Source of the DNA: Bordetella parapertussis
GTDB lineage: Bacteria > Pseudomonadota > Gammaproteobacteria > Burkholderiales > SG8-39
Length of the DNA: 64,000 nt
Assembly (NCBI GenBank): GCA_945862265.1
Contig: CAMAXP010000007.1
Span: 1 to 64,000 of the forward strand
Reading direction: 5' to 3'
Shown here: in pieces, positions 1 to 7,346 of the stretch
Position numbering within the stretch: position 1 is the stretch's first letter
How the letters are laid out: each line of letters starts with the position of its first letter
Notes under the pieces: model-generated
What the model was told of the DNA's origin: nothing
The model's input: only the letters and a program-made list of their open reading frames with translations
Database searches by the model: none
Made by a program: the position numbers and the translations under genes

Positions 1-2
1 AG

Positions 3-437
3 CATGTGAATCGCGTCTATCGACGAACAGGCACACTGTGGGACAGTCGATACAAATCGTCGCTGGTGCAGTCGGGCCGCCATTTGCTGGCGTGCCAGCG
101 TTACATCGAACTCAATCCGGTGCGTGCCGGCATGGTGGCCGACCCTGCCGATTACGCGTGGTCGAGCTACCACCATAACGGCCTCGGAGAAATCAATGCC
201 AGGTTGACCCCGCACCCTGATTATTTCGGGCTGGGTGTTGAGCCTCGAGAGCGCCAGGCCGCCTATCGGGCTTTGTTTGACGGCCATCTGGACCGGGCTG
301 CCCTTGACCACATCAGGCTCGCCCTGAACCAGGGGCAACCGACTGGCGATTCGCAGTTTCACGCAGCGATCGAGGCAACGCTGGGCCGGCGTTGTGAGGC
401 CAGGCCGCGAGGGCGACCGAGGGCCACGGGAAATTGA
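3..437 (+). CDS. REP-associated tyrosine transposase (RAYT), 3' part only
   Basis: The frame is open from the left edge, so the gene starts outside the window. The visible ~144 residues contain the RAYT/Y1-transposase signature VNRVYRRTGTLWDSRYKS, then YIELNPVRAGMV and a Y-x-WSSY block, all typical of the C-terminal half of PF01797-like proteins. The catalytic HUH and Tyr region would lie upstream and cannot be checked. These single-copy proteins mobilise or maintain REP palindromes. Repeat elements of that kind lie just downstream (430-1460 and 2208-2243), which fits. A GTG at position 6 is in frame but is probably internal. Confidence 0.8.
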   Translation, partial: HVNRVYRRTGTLWDSRYKSSLVQSGRHLLACQRYIELNPVRAGMVADPADYAWSSYHHNGLGEINARLTPHPDYFGLGVEPRERQAAYRALFDGHLDRAALDHIRLALNQGQPTGDSQFHAAIEATLGRRCEARPRGRPRATGN

Positions 438-453
438 GCCTGGCCCCTTTTTT
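430..453 (+). repeat. GGCC/poly-T repeat, copy 1
   Basis: A 24-bp unit reading TTGAGCCTGGCCCC and then a T run, overlapping the stop of the transposase. The reverse complement of its first 23 bases occurs exactly at 1307-1329, and a near copy lies at 1436-1460. It may be a RAYT-associated repeat; the T run downstream of GGCCCC could also end transcription. Confidence 0.6.
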
Positions 454-519
454 CCTTTCCTTTTTTCCTTTTTTTACATTCCATTGACGGAATATTCCTT
501 GGAAGCTATACTGCCCGAC

Positions 520-885
520 ATGACATGGGATGTTGAATACACCGATGATTTTGGCGAGTGGTGGGCAGGCTTGTCCGAAGATGAGCAGGCGTCGGTAGAT
601 GCGTCGGTGCGTCTGCTAGAGGATCGGGGCCCCAATTTGGGTTTCCCGCACAGCAGTGGGATCCACGGATCGAGACACAGCCACATGCGTGAATTACGTA
701 CTCAGCATAACGGTCGGCCGTTTCGAACCTTGTTCGCGTTCGACCCTCGGCGATCAGCCATCTTGCTGATCGGTGGAGACAAGACCGGAGACGACCGATG
801 GTACGACGTCCATGTCCCCATCGCCGACGGTCTTTACGATGAACACCTGGAACAACTTCGAAAGGAAGGGCTGATCAATGGCTAA
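520..885 (+). CDS. RelE/HigB-like (Gp49 family) toxin
   Basis: A 121-aa protein resembling phage-derived Gp49-like/HigB mRNA interferase toxins: MTWDVEYTDDFGEWW at the start, an HMRELRTQHNGRPFRTLFAFD core (the usual R-x-x-x-x-G-x-x-x-R-x-x-F pattern) and a C-terminal helix around LRKEGL. These toxins cleave mRNA on the ribosome and are neutralised by a partner. I chose the ATG at 520 because residues upstream in this frame come from the T-rich repeat. The stop overlaps the next gene by 8 bp, the usual toxin-antitoxin coupling. No break is seen. Confidence 0.8.
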   Translation: MTWDVEYTDDFGEWWAGLSEDEQASVDASVRLLEDRGPNLGFPHSSGIHGSRHSHMRELRTQHNGRPFRTLFAFDPRRSAILLIGGDKTGDDRWYDVHVPIADGLYDEHLEQLRKEGLING

Positions 886-1204
886 CAAATTTTCTGTACT
901 ACGGCAAAAGATGTCACCAGAGGCGCAAGCACGAGCCGGGGTCAAGGCGCAGGCGATGCTTGCCGAAATGCCGCTCAACGAATTGCGCCAAGCGCGTGGC
1001 CTGTCGCAAAAGATGCTGGCTGATCTGCTTCACGTCCAGCAGCCCTCCATCGCAAAGATGGAGAGGCGCACAGACATGTACCTTTCTACCCTGCGCAGCC
1101 ACATCGAGGCGATGGGGGGGCAGCTGGAGGTCGTGGCGCGCTTCCCGGATGGCGTGGTCAAGATCAGTAATTTTGCCGACCTGGGTATCAATGCGACGAC
1201 ATAA
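878..1204 (+). CDS. XRE-family antitoxin (HigA-like)
   Basis: A 108-aa helix-turn-helix protein. The HTH spans about residues 35-90, with LNELRQARGLSQKMLADLL followed by QPSIAKMERRTDMYLSTLR. The C-terminal DGVVKISNFADLG tail is typical of antitoxins paired with Gp49-like toxins. It starts inside the toxin gene (8-bp overlap), so the two are translated together, and it probably represses its own promoter. It appears intact, so this pair may still work. Confidence 0.82.
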   Translation: MANKFSVLRQKMSPEAQARAGVKAQAMLAEMPLNELRQARGLSQKMLADLLHVQQPSIAKMERRTDMYLSTLRSHIEAMGGQLEVVARFPDGVVKISNFADLGINATT

Positions 1205-1213
1205 GCCCAGCCT

Positions 1214-1229
1214 GTGGGGTTTGGGTGGC
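1214..1229 (+). repeat. 16-bp direct repeat, left copy
   Basis: GTGGGGTTTGGGTGGC occurs here and again, identically, at 1461-1476. The two copies bracket the parE fragment and two inverted GGCC/poly-T repeats. This looks like the footprint of an insertion or duplication. Confidence 0.6.
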
Positions 1230-1290
1230 CGCGTACGATCTTGAGGAGATCGGAGACTACATTGCACAAGAAAATCCGGTTCGCGCCGGG
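1225..1290 (+). pseudogene. parE N-terminal fragment (duplicate)
   Basis: The reading VAAYDLEEIGDYIAQENPVR is nearly identical to the start of the ParE toxin at 1846 (LAAYDLEEIGDYIAQDNPVR), and the DNA is almost identical over about 65 bp. It lacks a 5' end and stops abruptly where a purine-rich repeat (GGAAAAA units) begins at about 1289. It is a dead duplicate of the neighbouring toxin gene, cut by a repeat element. Confidence 0.75.
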
Positions 1291-1306
1291 AAAAAGGGAA
1301 AAAGGG

Positions 1307-1329
1307 AAAAAGGGGCCAGGCTCAATTTC
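1307..1329 (-). repeat. GGCC/poly-T repeat, copy 2 (inverted)
   Basis: Exact reverse complement of positions 430-452, preceded by GGAAAAA tandem units from 1289. Together with copy 3 at 1436-1460 it forms an inverted pair about 105 bp apart, like a bipartite REP element. Confidence 0.6.
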
Positions 1330-1435
1330 GGACTCGTTGCACACCCTGTAGTCCGGCGACACCGATCGCGCGTTGATCCGGCAAAGTCATCACACGTAGC
1401 CAGGCATGCCCCGCCGCCCGAGAGTTCACCTTGAA

Positions 1436-1460
1436 AAATTGAGTCTGGCCCCTTTTTTTC
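1436..1460 (+). repeat. GGCC/poly-T repeat, copy 3
   Basis: AAATTGAGTCTGGCCCC followed by seven Ts, one base different from copy 1 in the core. It is directly followed by the right copy of the 16-bp direct repeat. In the wider stretch 1205-1569 the only other things I see are the parE scrap and the parD promoter. Confidence 0.6.
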
Positions 1461-1476
1461 GTGGGGTTTGGGTGGC
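1461..1476 (+). repeat. 16-bp direct repeat, right copy
   Basis: Identical to 1214-1229. It immediately follows the T run of repeat copy 3. Confidence 0.6.
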
Positions 1477-1512
1477 GGTGGGTACCGGTCGCACGCCTGC
1501 ATCCGATCATTC

Positions 1513-1551
1513 TTGACAGGGCTTGTTGGCGGGTAAAGAATAATAGTTATT
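1513..1551 (+). promoter_or_regulatory. parD promoter and likely operator
   Basis: A perfect -35 box TTGACA (1513-1518) is followed after 17 bp by AAGAAT (1536-1541, four of six matches to a -10). An inverted repeat AATAA-TAG-TTATT (1539-1551) overlaps the -10, where a ParD ribbon-helix-helix repressor would be expected to bind. The Shine-Dalgarno TTAGGAG lies just before the ATG at 1570. Binding by ParD is inference. Confidence 0.5.
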
Positions 1552-1569
1552 AACTGTTAGGAGAACGCC

Positions 1570-1836
1570 ATGCCCACCAGCGTAGCCCTGAGTCCCCATT
1601 TTGAGACCTTCATTCGCGACCAGGTCGAAAGCGGCCGATACAACAACGTCAGTGAAGTCGTCCGTGCCGGACTGCGCTTGCTCGAGGACACTGAGCGTCA
1701 GCAGGCCATCCAACTCCAAGCGCTGCGAAATGATATCGCCGCAGGCAAGGCCAGCGGCGCAGCACTTGCAGCGGAACCCGTGTTTGATCGGCTACAAGCC
1801 AAATACGCTCAGAAGGCAACTCGCCAAGCTCGTTAA
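1570..1836 (+). CDS. parD: ParD-family antitoxin
   Basis: An 88-aa protein with the ParD/CopG ribbon-helix-helix pattern: SVALSPHFETFIRDQVESGR, then YNNVSEVVRAGLRLLED (about residues 4-42), and a charged tail around KASGAALAAEPVFDRL that would wrap the toxin. ATG at 1570 is preceded by a good ribosome site (TTAGGAG). It is followed by the ParE toxin after 9 bp. The spacer contains a repeat of its own 3' end (GCTCGTTAA at 1828-1836 and 1838-1846), a small slippage duplication that also supplies the A of the toxin ATG. Confidence 0.85.
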   Translation: MPTSVALSPHFETFIRDQVESGRYNNVSEVVRAGLRLLEDTERQQAIQLQALRNDIAAGKASGAALAAEPVFDRLQAKYAQKATRQAR

Positions 1837-1845
1837 GGCTCGTTA

Positions 1846-2147
1846 ATGCAGTGGCTGATTACCCCCCTGGCCGCGTACGATCTCGAGGAGATCGGAGACT
1901 ACATTGCACAAGACAATCCGGTTCGCGCCGGAAGTTTCGTGGCTGAGTTGCGTGCGCAATGCGAAAAGATTTGCCTCAACCCTGCGGGCTATCGGCGACG
2001 GCCCGAACTGTCTGATGACTTGCGCTCATGCGCTCATGCGCTAATGCCAACTACGTGATCTTCTTTGAGTCCACGACAGAGCAGGTCACCATCGCTCGCA
2101 TATTGCACGGTGCGCGCGATATTCCTGAAATCTTGAACCCCTCTTAA
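1846..2147 (+). pseudogene. parE: ParE-family toxin, frameshifted by an 8-bp duplication
   Basis: The open frame from ATG 1846 gives ParE up to RRRPELSDDLRSCA and then stops at 2058. CGCTCATG is present twice in tandem (2023-2030 and 2031-2038). Removing one copy restores SCANANYVIFFESTTEQV and TIARILHGARDIPEIL to a TAA at 2145-2147, which is the conserved ParE C-terminal strand region. The gene is therefore a recently broken toxin beside an intact antitoxin. The truncated 70-aa product lacks the C-terminal strands that normally complete the fold, so it is probably inactive. Confidence 0.85.
2023..2038 (+). repeat. 8-bp tandem duplication in parE
   Basis: CGCTCATG twice, back to back. It adds 8 bp to the toxin reading frame and causes the stop at 2058. 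A single copy gives an intact ParE frame. Confidence 0.85.
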
Positions 2148-2207
2148 AGTCACTCAGTTTTGTGGTTGCCCAGCGGGGCCGATTAACGGCTTGTCGCATC
2201 AGGGGTG

Positions 2208-2243
2208 AAAACCCGGGACAGACCCGGGTCTGTCCCGGGTTTT
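2208..2243. repeat. 36-bp perfect palindrome
   Basis: Starting AAAACCCGGGACAGA, with CCCGGG at the exact centre and the mirror-image right arm. It lies 61 bp upstream of the Bug gene start and downstream of the broken parE. It contains GGGACAGACC, a sequence that I recall from RAYT-associated repeats. A rho-independent terminator is possible in either direction because both ends carry T/A runs. Confidence 0.75.
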
Positions 2244-2304
2244 GCGGGTTTCGGCACTGCGGTTTGCGGTTAAAGTGAGCACCTCGCCTATCGTGGAAGA
2301 CGCC

Positions 2305-3267
2305 ATGACATTGCCCCGCCGCCTCGCCATGCTGTTTATCGCCGCCCTCTGCGCCGCGGCGCCTGCCACGGCGCAGTACCCCTCGAAACCGGTGCGCATC
2401 GTGCTCCAGTTTCCCGCCGGCGGAGCGACTGACGCGGCGGCGCGGATCCTCGGGCAGGCACTTTCTCAATCGATGGGCCAGCCAGTCCTCGTCGAAAACC
2501 GGCCCGGCGCGGACGGGGCAATCGCGGCCGAATCCGTCGTGAAGGCGGCACCGGACGGCTACACCGTGTTCCTCGCCTCGAACACGCCGATGATGCAGGT
2601 GCCGCTCTTGCGCAAGGCACCGCCGTACGATCCGCTGACCGACTTCACGCCGATCTCGGATGTCGGGCGCTACATCTTCATCCTGGTGGTCACCCCGGCC
2701 CTGCCGGTGAAGTCCGTGGCCGAGCTGATTGCCCACGCGCGGGCAAACCCGGGCCGCCTGAACTTCGGCAGCTTCAGCAGCGTCGGCCAGCTGGTGTTCG
2801 CGCAGATGCGCGCTTCGACCAACGCCGACATGCTGCTGATCCCCTACAAGGGCGAAGCGCCCACCATCGTCGACGTGATCGCGGGCCGCACGCATATGAC
2901 CTTCGCGACGCCGGCCTCCACCCTTGCGCACATCAAGGAGGGCAAGCTGCGCCCGCTCGCGATCCTCCTCCCGGCGCGCAGCGGCCTGCTGCCGGACGTC
3001 CTCACCACCGTCGAAGCCGGCATGACGCCGTTCAGCGTTGCGACCTTCGTCTCGCTGTTCGGCCCGCCGCGCATGCCGCCCGAGATCGTTGCCAGACTGA
3101 ACAAGGAGGTCAACGCCGCCATCCAGCTCCCCGGAATGCGCGAGCAGATCGAGCGCCAGGGCATCCAGCTCACGCGCTCCTCCCCCGAAGAACTCGCCAC
3201 TTTCGTCAAACAGCAACTGGACGCCTGGGGACGTGCGTTTAGCGAAGCGGGGATGAAGCCGGAATAA
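2305..3267 (+). CDS. Bug/TctC-family tripartite tricarboxylate transporter solute-binding protein
   Basis: A 320-aa periplasmic binding protein. The start MTLPRRLAMLFIAALCAAAP is a Sec signal peptide ending near ATAQ. It is followed by YPSKPVRIVLQFPAGGATD, the standard Bug opening, VKAAPDGYTVFLAS and the LIPYKGEAPTIVD strand. I chose ATG 2305 because GGAAG sits upstream and the signal peptide begins there. No TctA/TctB membrane genes are nearby, so it is an orphan receptor. The ligand is unknown; carboxylates, aromatics or amides are known ligands of the family. The palindrome at 2208 is its upstream neighbour. Confidence 0.88.
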   Translation: MTLPRRLAMLFIAALCAAAPATAQYPSKPVRIVLQFPAGGATDAAARILGQALSQSMGQPVLVENRPGADGAIAAESVVKAAPDGYTVFLASNTPMMQVPLLRKAPPYDPLTDFTPISDVGRYIFILVVTPALPVKSVAELIAHARANPGRLNFGSFSSVGQLVFAQMRASTNADMLLIPYKGEAPTIVDVIAGRTHMTFATPASTLAHIKEGKLRPLAILLPARSGLLPDVLTTVEAGMTPFSVATFVSLFGPPRMPPEIVARLNKEVNAAIQLPGMREQIERQGIQLTRSSPEELATFVKQQLDAWGRAFSEAGMKPE

Positions 3268-3354
3268 CCGCGGTTTCCAGCGTGTTACGAAAGCGACGAT
3301 CGGTTACCCGATCGCAATGCACCGGGTCCGGTGGCGGCGCAGGATTTGGTCTAA

Positions 3355-3438
3355 TTACTTGACCGAAGCGCGCAGCTTGGTGAGGTGCGGCACGCTCTTC
3401 GCACGCTTGGCCTTGGAAAAATCATACTCAGGTTGCAT
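3355..3438 (-). CDS. BrnA-like antitoxin, truncated (27 aa)
   Basis: Too short for routine gene callers. ATG at 3438 reads MQPEYDFSKAKRAKSVPHL and ends with TKLRASVK. The M-x-x-EYDFSKAKR opening is characteristic of antitoxins paired with BrnT toxins, but the DNA-binding C-terminal part of a normal BrnA (about 80-100 aa) is missing. The start overlaps the end of the BrnT remnant by 11 nt, the arrangement of an intact brnTA pair, and AAGGAGGCG precedes it. It is probably a relic. Confidence 0.5.
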   Translation of the reverse strand: MQPEYDFSKAKRAKSVPHLTKLRASVK

Positions 3439-3535
3439 AGCTTTTCGCCTCCTTGGCGGTGACTTTCCTGGCCGAAATCAGACGCGGATTGTCTTCGCGC
3501 AACGTGTATACAACTGTCAGCACCCGGCCAGGGCA
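3428..3535 (-). pseudogene. BrnT toxin C-terminal remnant
   Basis: On the minus strand an open stretch reads GRVLTVVYTLREDNPRLISA and then RKVTAKEAKSYAT, matching the final two strands and helix of BrnT RNase toxins (the family pattern is GR-VLVVVYTER-----RIISARKA). The N-terminal two thirds, with the catalytic residues, is absent. Upstream the frame runs straight into the 3' end of hrpA. This and the short BrnA-like frame are what is left of one module. Confidence 0.55.
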
Positions 3536-3542
3536 ACCCGCT

Positions 3543-6500
3543 TCAGCCTGAGCGAATCTCCTGCCAGAGCTTCGCCAGCCGCTTTACCGAAACCGGCACA
3601 GGCGTGCGCACCTCCTGCGCGAAGAGGGACACGCGCAACTCCTCGAGCAGCCAGCGGAACTGTTCTATCTCCGGGGTCTGTGTCCCCTGCTTCATGCGCG
3701 CGACGGCCTCGCGCTGCCAGGCCGAATGCAGCGGCGCGAACTCGGCCAGAAGCCTGGCATCGCGCGAAGGATCGGCGCGCAGCTTGTCGAGGCGCAGGCC
3801 CGTCGCCTTGAGGTAGCGGGGGAAGTGTTGCAGGCGCTCGTAGGGCGTCTGCGATACAAAGTGCGGCGGGAGCAGGCGCACCAGCTGCTGCTTCACGTCG
3901 TCGGCTGGGATCGGGAAGGCCTTCGCGGCGGTGACGAGGCGCTTCTGCAGTTCGCGCTGCTCGGTGATGATCGCGGTCGCGAGGCGCATGATCTCCTGCG
4001 CGATCAGGTTGAAGCGGTTGCGCCCTTCGGTGACCCGCCCGGCGAAGTCCTTGGCGGTCATCGGCAATGATTCAGAAAGGAACGTGCGGTCGAGCGCCGC
4101 CACGATCACGTCTTCCTTCAGCGGCCCGAGCGCGGGGTCGCGCGACAGCGCCTTCTCCAGGTCGCGGATGCGCTCCTTGAAGGCGATCGACAGCAGCCGG
4201 TGCACGCCGCCGCGGTGGATGTCCTTGGCCTTTTCCGGCGAATCGAACACCTGCAGCGTCACGCCATCGCCGGCATCCACGAGCGCGGGATAGCCCACCA
4301 GCGTGTGCCCGCCGCGGCCGAGTTCCATCATTTCCTCGAGGTCGCCGAAGGTCCAGCCGGTAAACCGCTCGCCCTCGGGCATCGGGGCCTCGTCCTGCAA
4401 CACGGCCTCGACCTCGTCGCGCAGCGTGTTCTTCAACTCGGCGAGGTTGCGGCCGAGGGCGAGCTGCCGGCCGTGCTCGTCGATGACGAGGTAATTCATC
4501 GACAGGTGGGGCGGCGCCGAGTCGGGCCGGAACGCATCCAGCGGCACGTCCACGTGTAACCCGGTGCGGATATAGCGCGACAAGGCCGTGGCCAGCGCGA
4601 GGTCCGAAGGCGGCACCGCGGCGACAAACCCCTCGGAAAACTCCGCCAGCCCGCCCAGCTTGTGGCGCAGCCGTTGCGGGATCGACTTGACCAGCGCATG
4701 CACCTTCTCTTTCAAGAGGCCCGGCACCAGCCAGTCGCAGCGCGCGGCGCTCACTTGGTTCAACAGCGCCACCGGCACCGTCATCGTCACGCCGTCCCGC
4801 GCCGACCCAGGCTCGAAGTGGTATTCGAGCTTGAATTCGTTCGCGCCCAGCCGCAGGCCCGGCGGGAAGGTGCTGGTGGTGATGCCCGCGGCCTCGTGGC
4901 GCATCAGGTCTTCGCGCGACAGGTACAGCAGCTTGGGCGATTCGCGCTCGGATTCCTTTCGCCACTTTTCAAAATCCGCGCCGTTGTGCATGCCCTCGGG
5001 AATGCGGCTGTCGTAGAACGCGTAGATCAGCTCGTCGTCGACGAGGATGTCGGGACGCCGCGACTTGTGCTCGAGGCGCTCGATCTCCTGGATCAGCCGC
5101 TGGTTGTGTTCGAAAAACGGCGCGCGCGTCTCGAACTCGCCCTCGACCAGCGCCTCGCGGATGAATACCTCGCGCGAGCGTTCTGGATCGTAGGGGCCAT
5201 AGTGCACGCGCCGGTTCAGGTACACCGGCAGGCCGTACAGCGTGCCCCGCTCCACGGCCACCACCTGCGCGCGGGCTTTTTCCCAGTGCGGGTTGTCGCG
5301 CGACTTCTTCATCAGGTGCGCGCCCAACTCCTCCAACCACATCGGCTCGATGGCCGCCACGCAGCGCGCATAGAGCCGCGTGGTCTCGGTGAGTTCGGCG
5401 GCCATGATCCAGCGGCCGGGCTTCTTGGTGCCGGACCCCGGATGCGCCCAGAACTTGATGCCGCGCGCGCCGGTGTAGGCCGAGTCGTCGTCGCCCTTCA
5501 TGCCGATGTTGCCGAGCAGGCCCGAGAGCAGCGCCCGATGGATCGCCCGGAACCCCTCCAGCTTGGTGGGGTCGACGCTTGAAGCCTTCCAGTCGAGCTC
5601 CTCCACCTGCGCGCGCAGCTGGGTATGCACCTCGCGCCACTCGCGCATGCGCGCAATCGACAGGAAATGCTGCCGGCACAGCGCGGCCAGCTTGTTATTG
5701 GTCAGCTTCTCGGCCAGCGCATCGCCAAAGAACTTCCACAGCTTGAGGAAAGCGAGGAAGTCCGAGCGCTCGTCGTCGAATTTGAGTTGCGCCTGGTCCG
5801 CAGCGGCCTGCTTATCCATCGGCCGGTCGCGCGGGTCCTGCACCGACAGGGCCGCTGCGATCACCAGGATCTGGTCGAGGCACCGCTCCTTCTGCGCGGC
5901 GAACAGCATCCGGGCGATGCGCGGATCGAGCGGCAGGCGCGCAAGTTCCCGGCCGGTGGAGGTCAGCTCGTTCGCTTCATCAACAGCGCCGAGCTCGTGC
6001 AGCAGCGCATAGCCGTCGGCGATGGCCTTGGGCTGCGGCGGGTCGACAAACGGGAATTGCGCCGGGTCGCCGAGGTTGAGGCCCTTGGCCCGCAGGATCA
6101 CCGCGGCCAGCGACGAGCGCAGCACCTCGGGGTCGGTGAACTCCGACCGCCCCTTGAAGTCGTCCTCGTCATACAGGCGGATGCAGATACCGTCCGCCAC
6201 CCTGCCGCAGCGGCCGGAGCGTTGCTTGGCGGAGGCCTGCGAGATCTTCTCCACGCGCAGCTGCTCGACCTTGTTGCGATAGCTGTAGCGCTTTACGCGG
6301 GCATAGCCTGTGTCGACCACATAGCGAATGCCGGGCACGGTCAGCGAAGTCTCGGCCACGTTGGTGGCCATGATGATGCGGCGCGAATTCCCGCTGGGCT
6401 TGAAGACCCGGTCCTGCTCCGCCGTCGAAAGCCGCGAGAACAACGGCAGCAACTCCACCGGGCCGCGGCTCCACGACTTGGTATCGCGCCCGAGGATGGT

Positions 6501-7274
6501 CATGGTCTCGCGGATCTCGCGCTCGCCCGGGAGGAAGATCAGCACGTCGCCCGGGCCCGCCTTGCAGAGTTCGGCCACTGCATCGACCAGCGCGGCCTCC
6601 TCTTCGTCGCGGGTGGTGTCCTCGGCGTCGCCCTCGACGGGGCGATAGCGCACCTCCACCGGGTAGAGGCGCCCGGAGACCTCGATCACGAGCGCCGCAT
6701 TTCCTCCCACAGCAAAGTGCTTGGAGAATTTGTCCGCGTCGATCGTGGCCGACGTAATGATCAGTTTCAGGTCGGGGCGCTTGGGCAGCAGGTTGCGCAG
6801 GTACCCGAGCAGGAAGTCGATGTTGAGGCTCCTCTCATGCGCCTCGTCGATGATGATCGTGTCGTAGGCCGAGAGCGTCGGGTCGCCCTGCGTCTCGGCC
6901 AGCAGGATCCCGTCGGTCATCAGCTTCACGTACGACTCGCGCTTCACCTTGTCGAGGAAGCGCACCTTGTAGCCGACCTGGTTGCCCAGTTCGGCCTTCA
7001 GTTCCTGCGCGATGCGGCTCGCCACCGAGCGCGCGGCGATCCGGCGCGGCTGCGTGTGACCGATCCAGCCTTTCACGCCGCGCTGCATCTCCAGCAGGAT
7101 CTTGGGGATCTGCGTGGTCTTGCCCGAGCCCGTCTCGCCGCAGATGATCACCACCTGGTGCTGCTCGATGGCCGCGCGGATCTCGTCGCGCCGGCCGTTG
7201 ACCGGCAGCGCCGGATCGAACTCGGGTTTGGGCAGCCGGGCGAGGCGCTCGGCCTGTAGGTGGGGGGCAATCAC
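3543..7274 (-). CDS. hrpA: ATP-dependent RNA helicase HrpA
   Basis: 1243 aa, close to the roughly 1300 aa usual for HrpA. DEAH-box helicase motifs are in order: Walker A GETGSGKT (46-53), DEAH (143-146), SAT (175-177), and the arginine-finger motif QRSGRCGR (351-358). After these come the HA2/OB-fold region and the long C-terminal DUF3418 region that separates HrpA from HrpB. Members unwind RNA; in E. coli HrpA acts on stalled ribosomes (family knowledge). It is convergent with the Bug gene and divergent from the EamA gene. The start at 7274 gives a normal N-terminus just before the helicase core. No damage is seen. Confidence 0.95.
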   Translation of the reverse strand: MIAPHLQAERLARLPKPEFDPALPVNGRRDEIRAAIEQHQVVIICGETGSGKTTQIPKILLEMQRGVKGWIGHTQPRRIAARSVASRIAQELKAELGNQVGYKVRFLDKVKRESYVKLMTDGILLAETQGDPTLSAYDTIIIDEAHERSLNIDFLLGYLRNLLPKRPDLKLIITSATIDADKFSKHFAVGGNAALVIEVSGRLYPVEVRYRPVEGDAEDTTRDEEEAALVDAVAELCKAGPGDVLIFLPGEREIRETMTILGRDTKSWSRGPVELLPLFSRLSTAEQDRVFKPSGNSRRIIMATNVAETSLTVPGIRYVVDTGYARVKRYSYRNKVEQLRVEKISQASAKQRSGRCGRVADGICIRLYDEDDFKGRSEFTDPEVLRSSLAAVILRAKGLNLGDPAQFPFVDPPQPKAIADGYALLHELGAVDEANELTSTGRELARLPLDPRIARMLFAAQKERCLDQILVIAAALSVQDPRDRPMDKQAAADQAQLKFDDERSDFLAFLKLWKFFGDALAEKLTNNKLAALCRQHFLSIARMREWREVHTQLRAQVEELDWKASSVDPTKLEGFRAIHRALLSGLLGNIGMKGDDDSAYTGARGIKFWAHPGSGTKKPGRWIMAAELTETTRLYARCVAAIEPMWLEELGAHLMKKSRDNPHWEKARAQVVAVERGTLYGLPVYLNRRVHYGPYDPERSREVFIREALVEGEFETRAPFFEHNQRLIQEIERLEHKSRRPDILVDDELIYAFYDSRIPEGMHNGADFEKWRKESERESPKLLYLSREDLMRHEAAGITTSTFPPGLRLGANEFKLEYHFEPGSARDGVTMTVPVALLNQVSAARCDWLVPGLLKEKVHALVKSIPQRLRHKLGGLAEFSEGFVAAVPPSDLALATALSRYIRTGLHVDVPLDAFRPDSAPPHLSMNYLVIDEHGRQLALGRNLAELKNTLRDEVEAVLQDEAPMPEGERFTGWTFGDLEEMMELGRGGHTLVGYPALVDAGDGVTLQVFDSPEKAKDIHRGGVHRLLSIAFKERIRDLEKALSRDPALGPLKEDVIVAALDRTFLSESLPMTAKDFAGRVTEGRNRFNLIAQEIMRLATAIITEQRELQKRLVTAAKAFPIPADDVKQQLVRLLPPHFVSQTPYERLQHFPRYLKATGLRLDKLRADPSRDARLLAEFAPLHSAWQREAVARMKQGTQTPEIEQFRWLLEELRVSLFAQEVRTPVPVSVKRLAKLWQEIRSG

Positions 7275-7346
7275 TTGGGCTCCATTTTACAGTCCTGCCG
7301 CCCAAACTCCGCCGGCGACGCCGCCGAACTCGCCGATAATTGCGCA

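Noticed and set aside
5625..7259. Long open frame on the + strand opposite hrpA
   Set aside because: It mirrors a high-GC helicase gene whose motifs are all intact on the other strand; the product is a low-complexity Arg/Ala/Val string without motifs.
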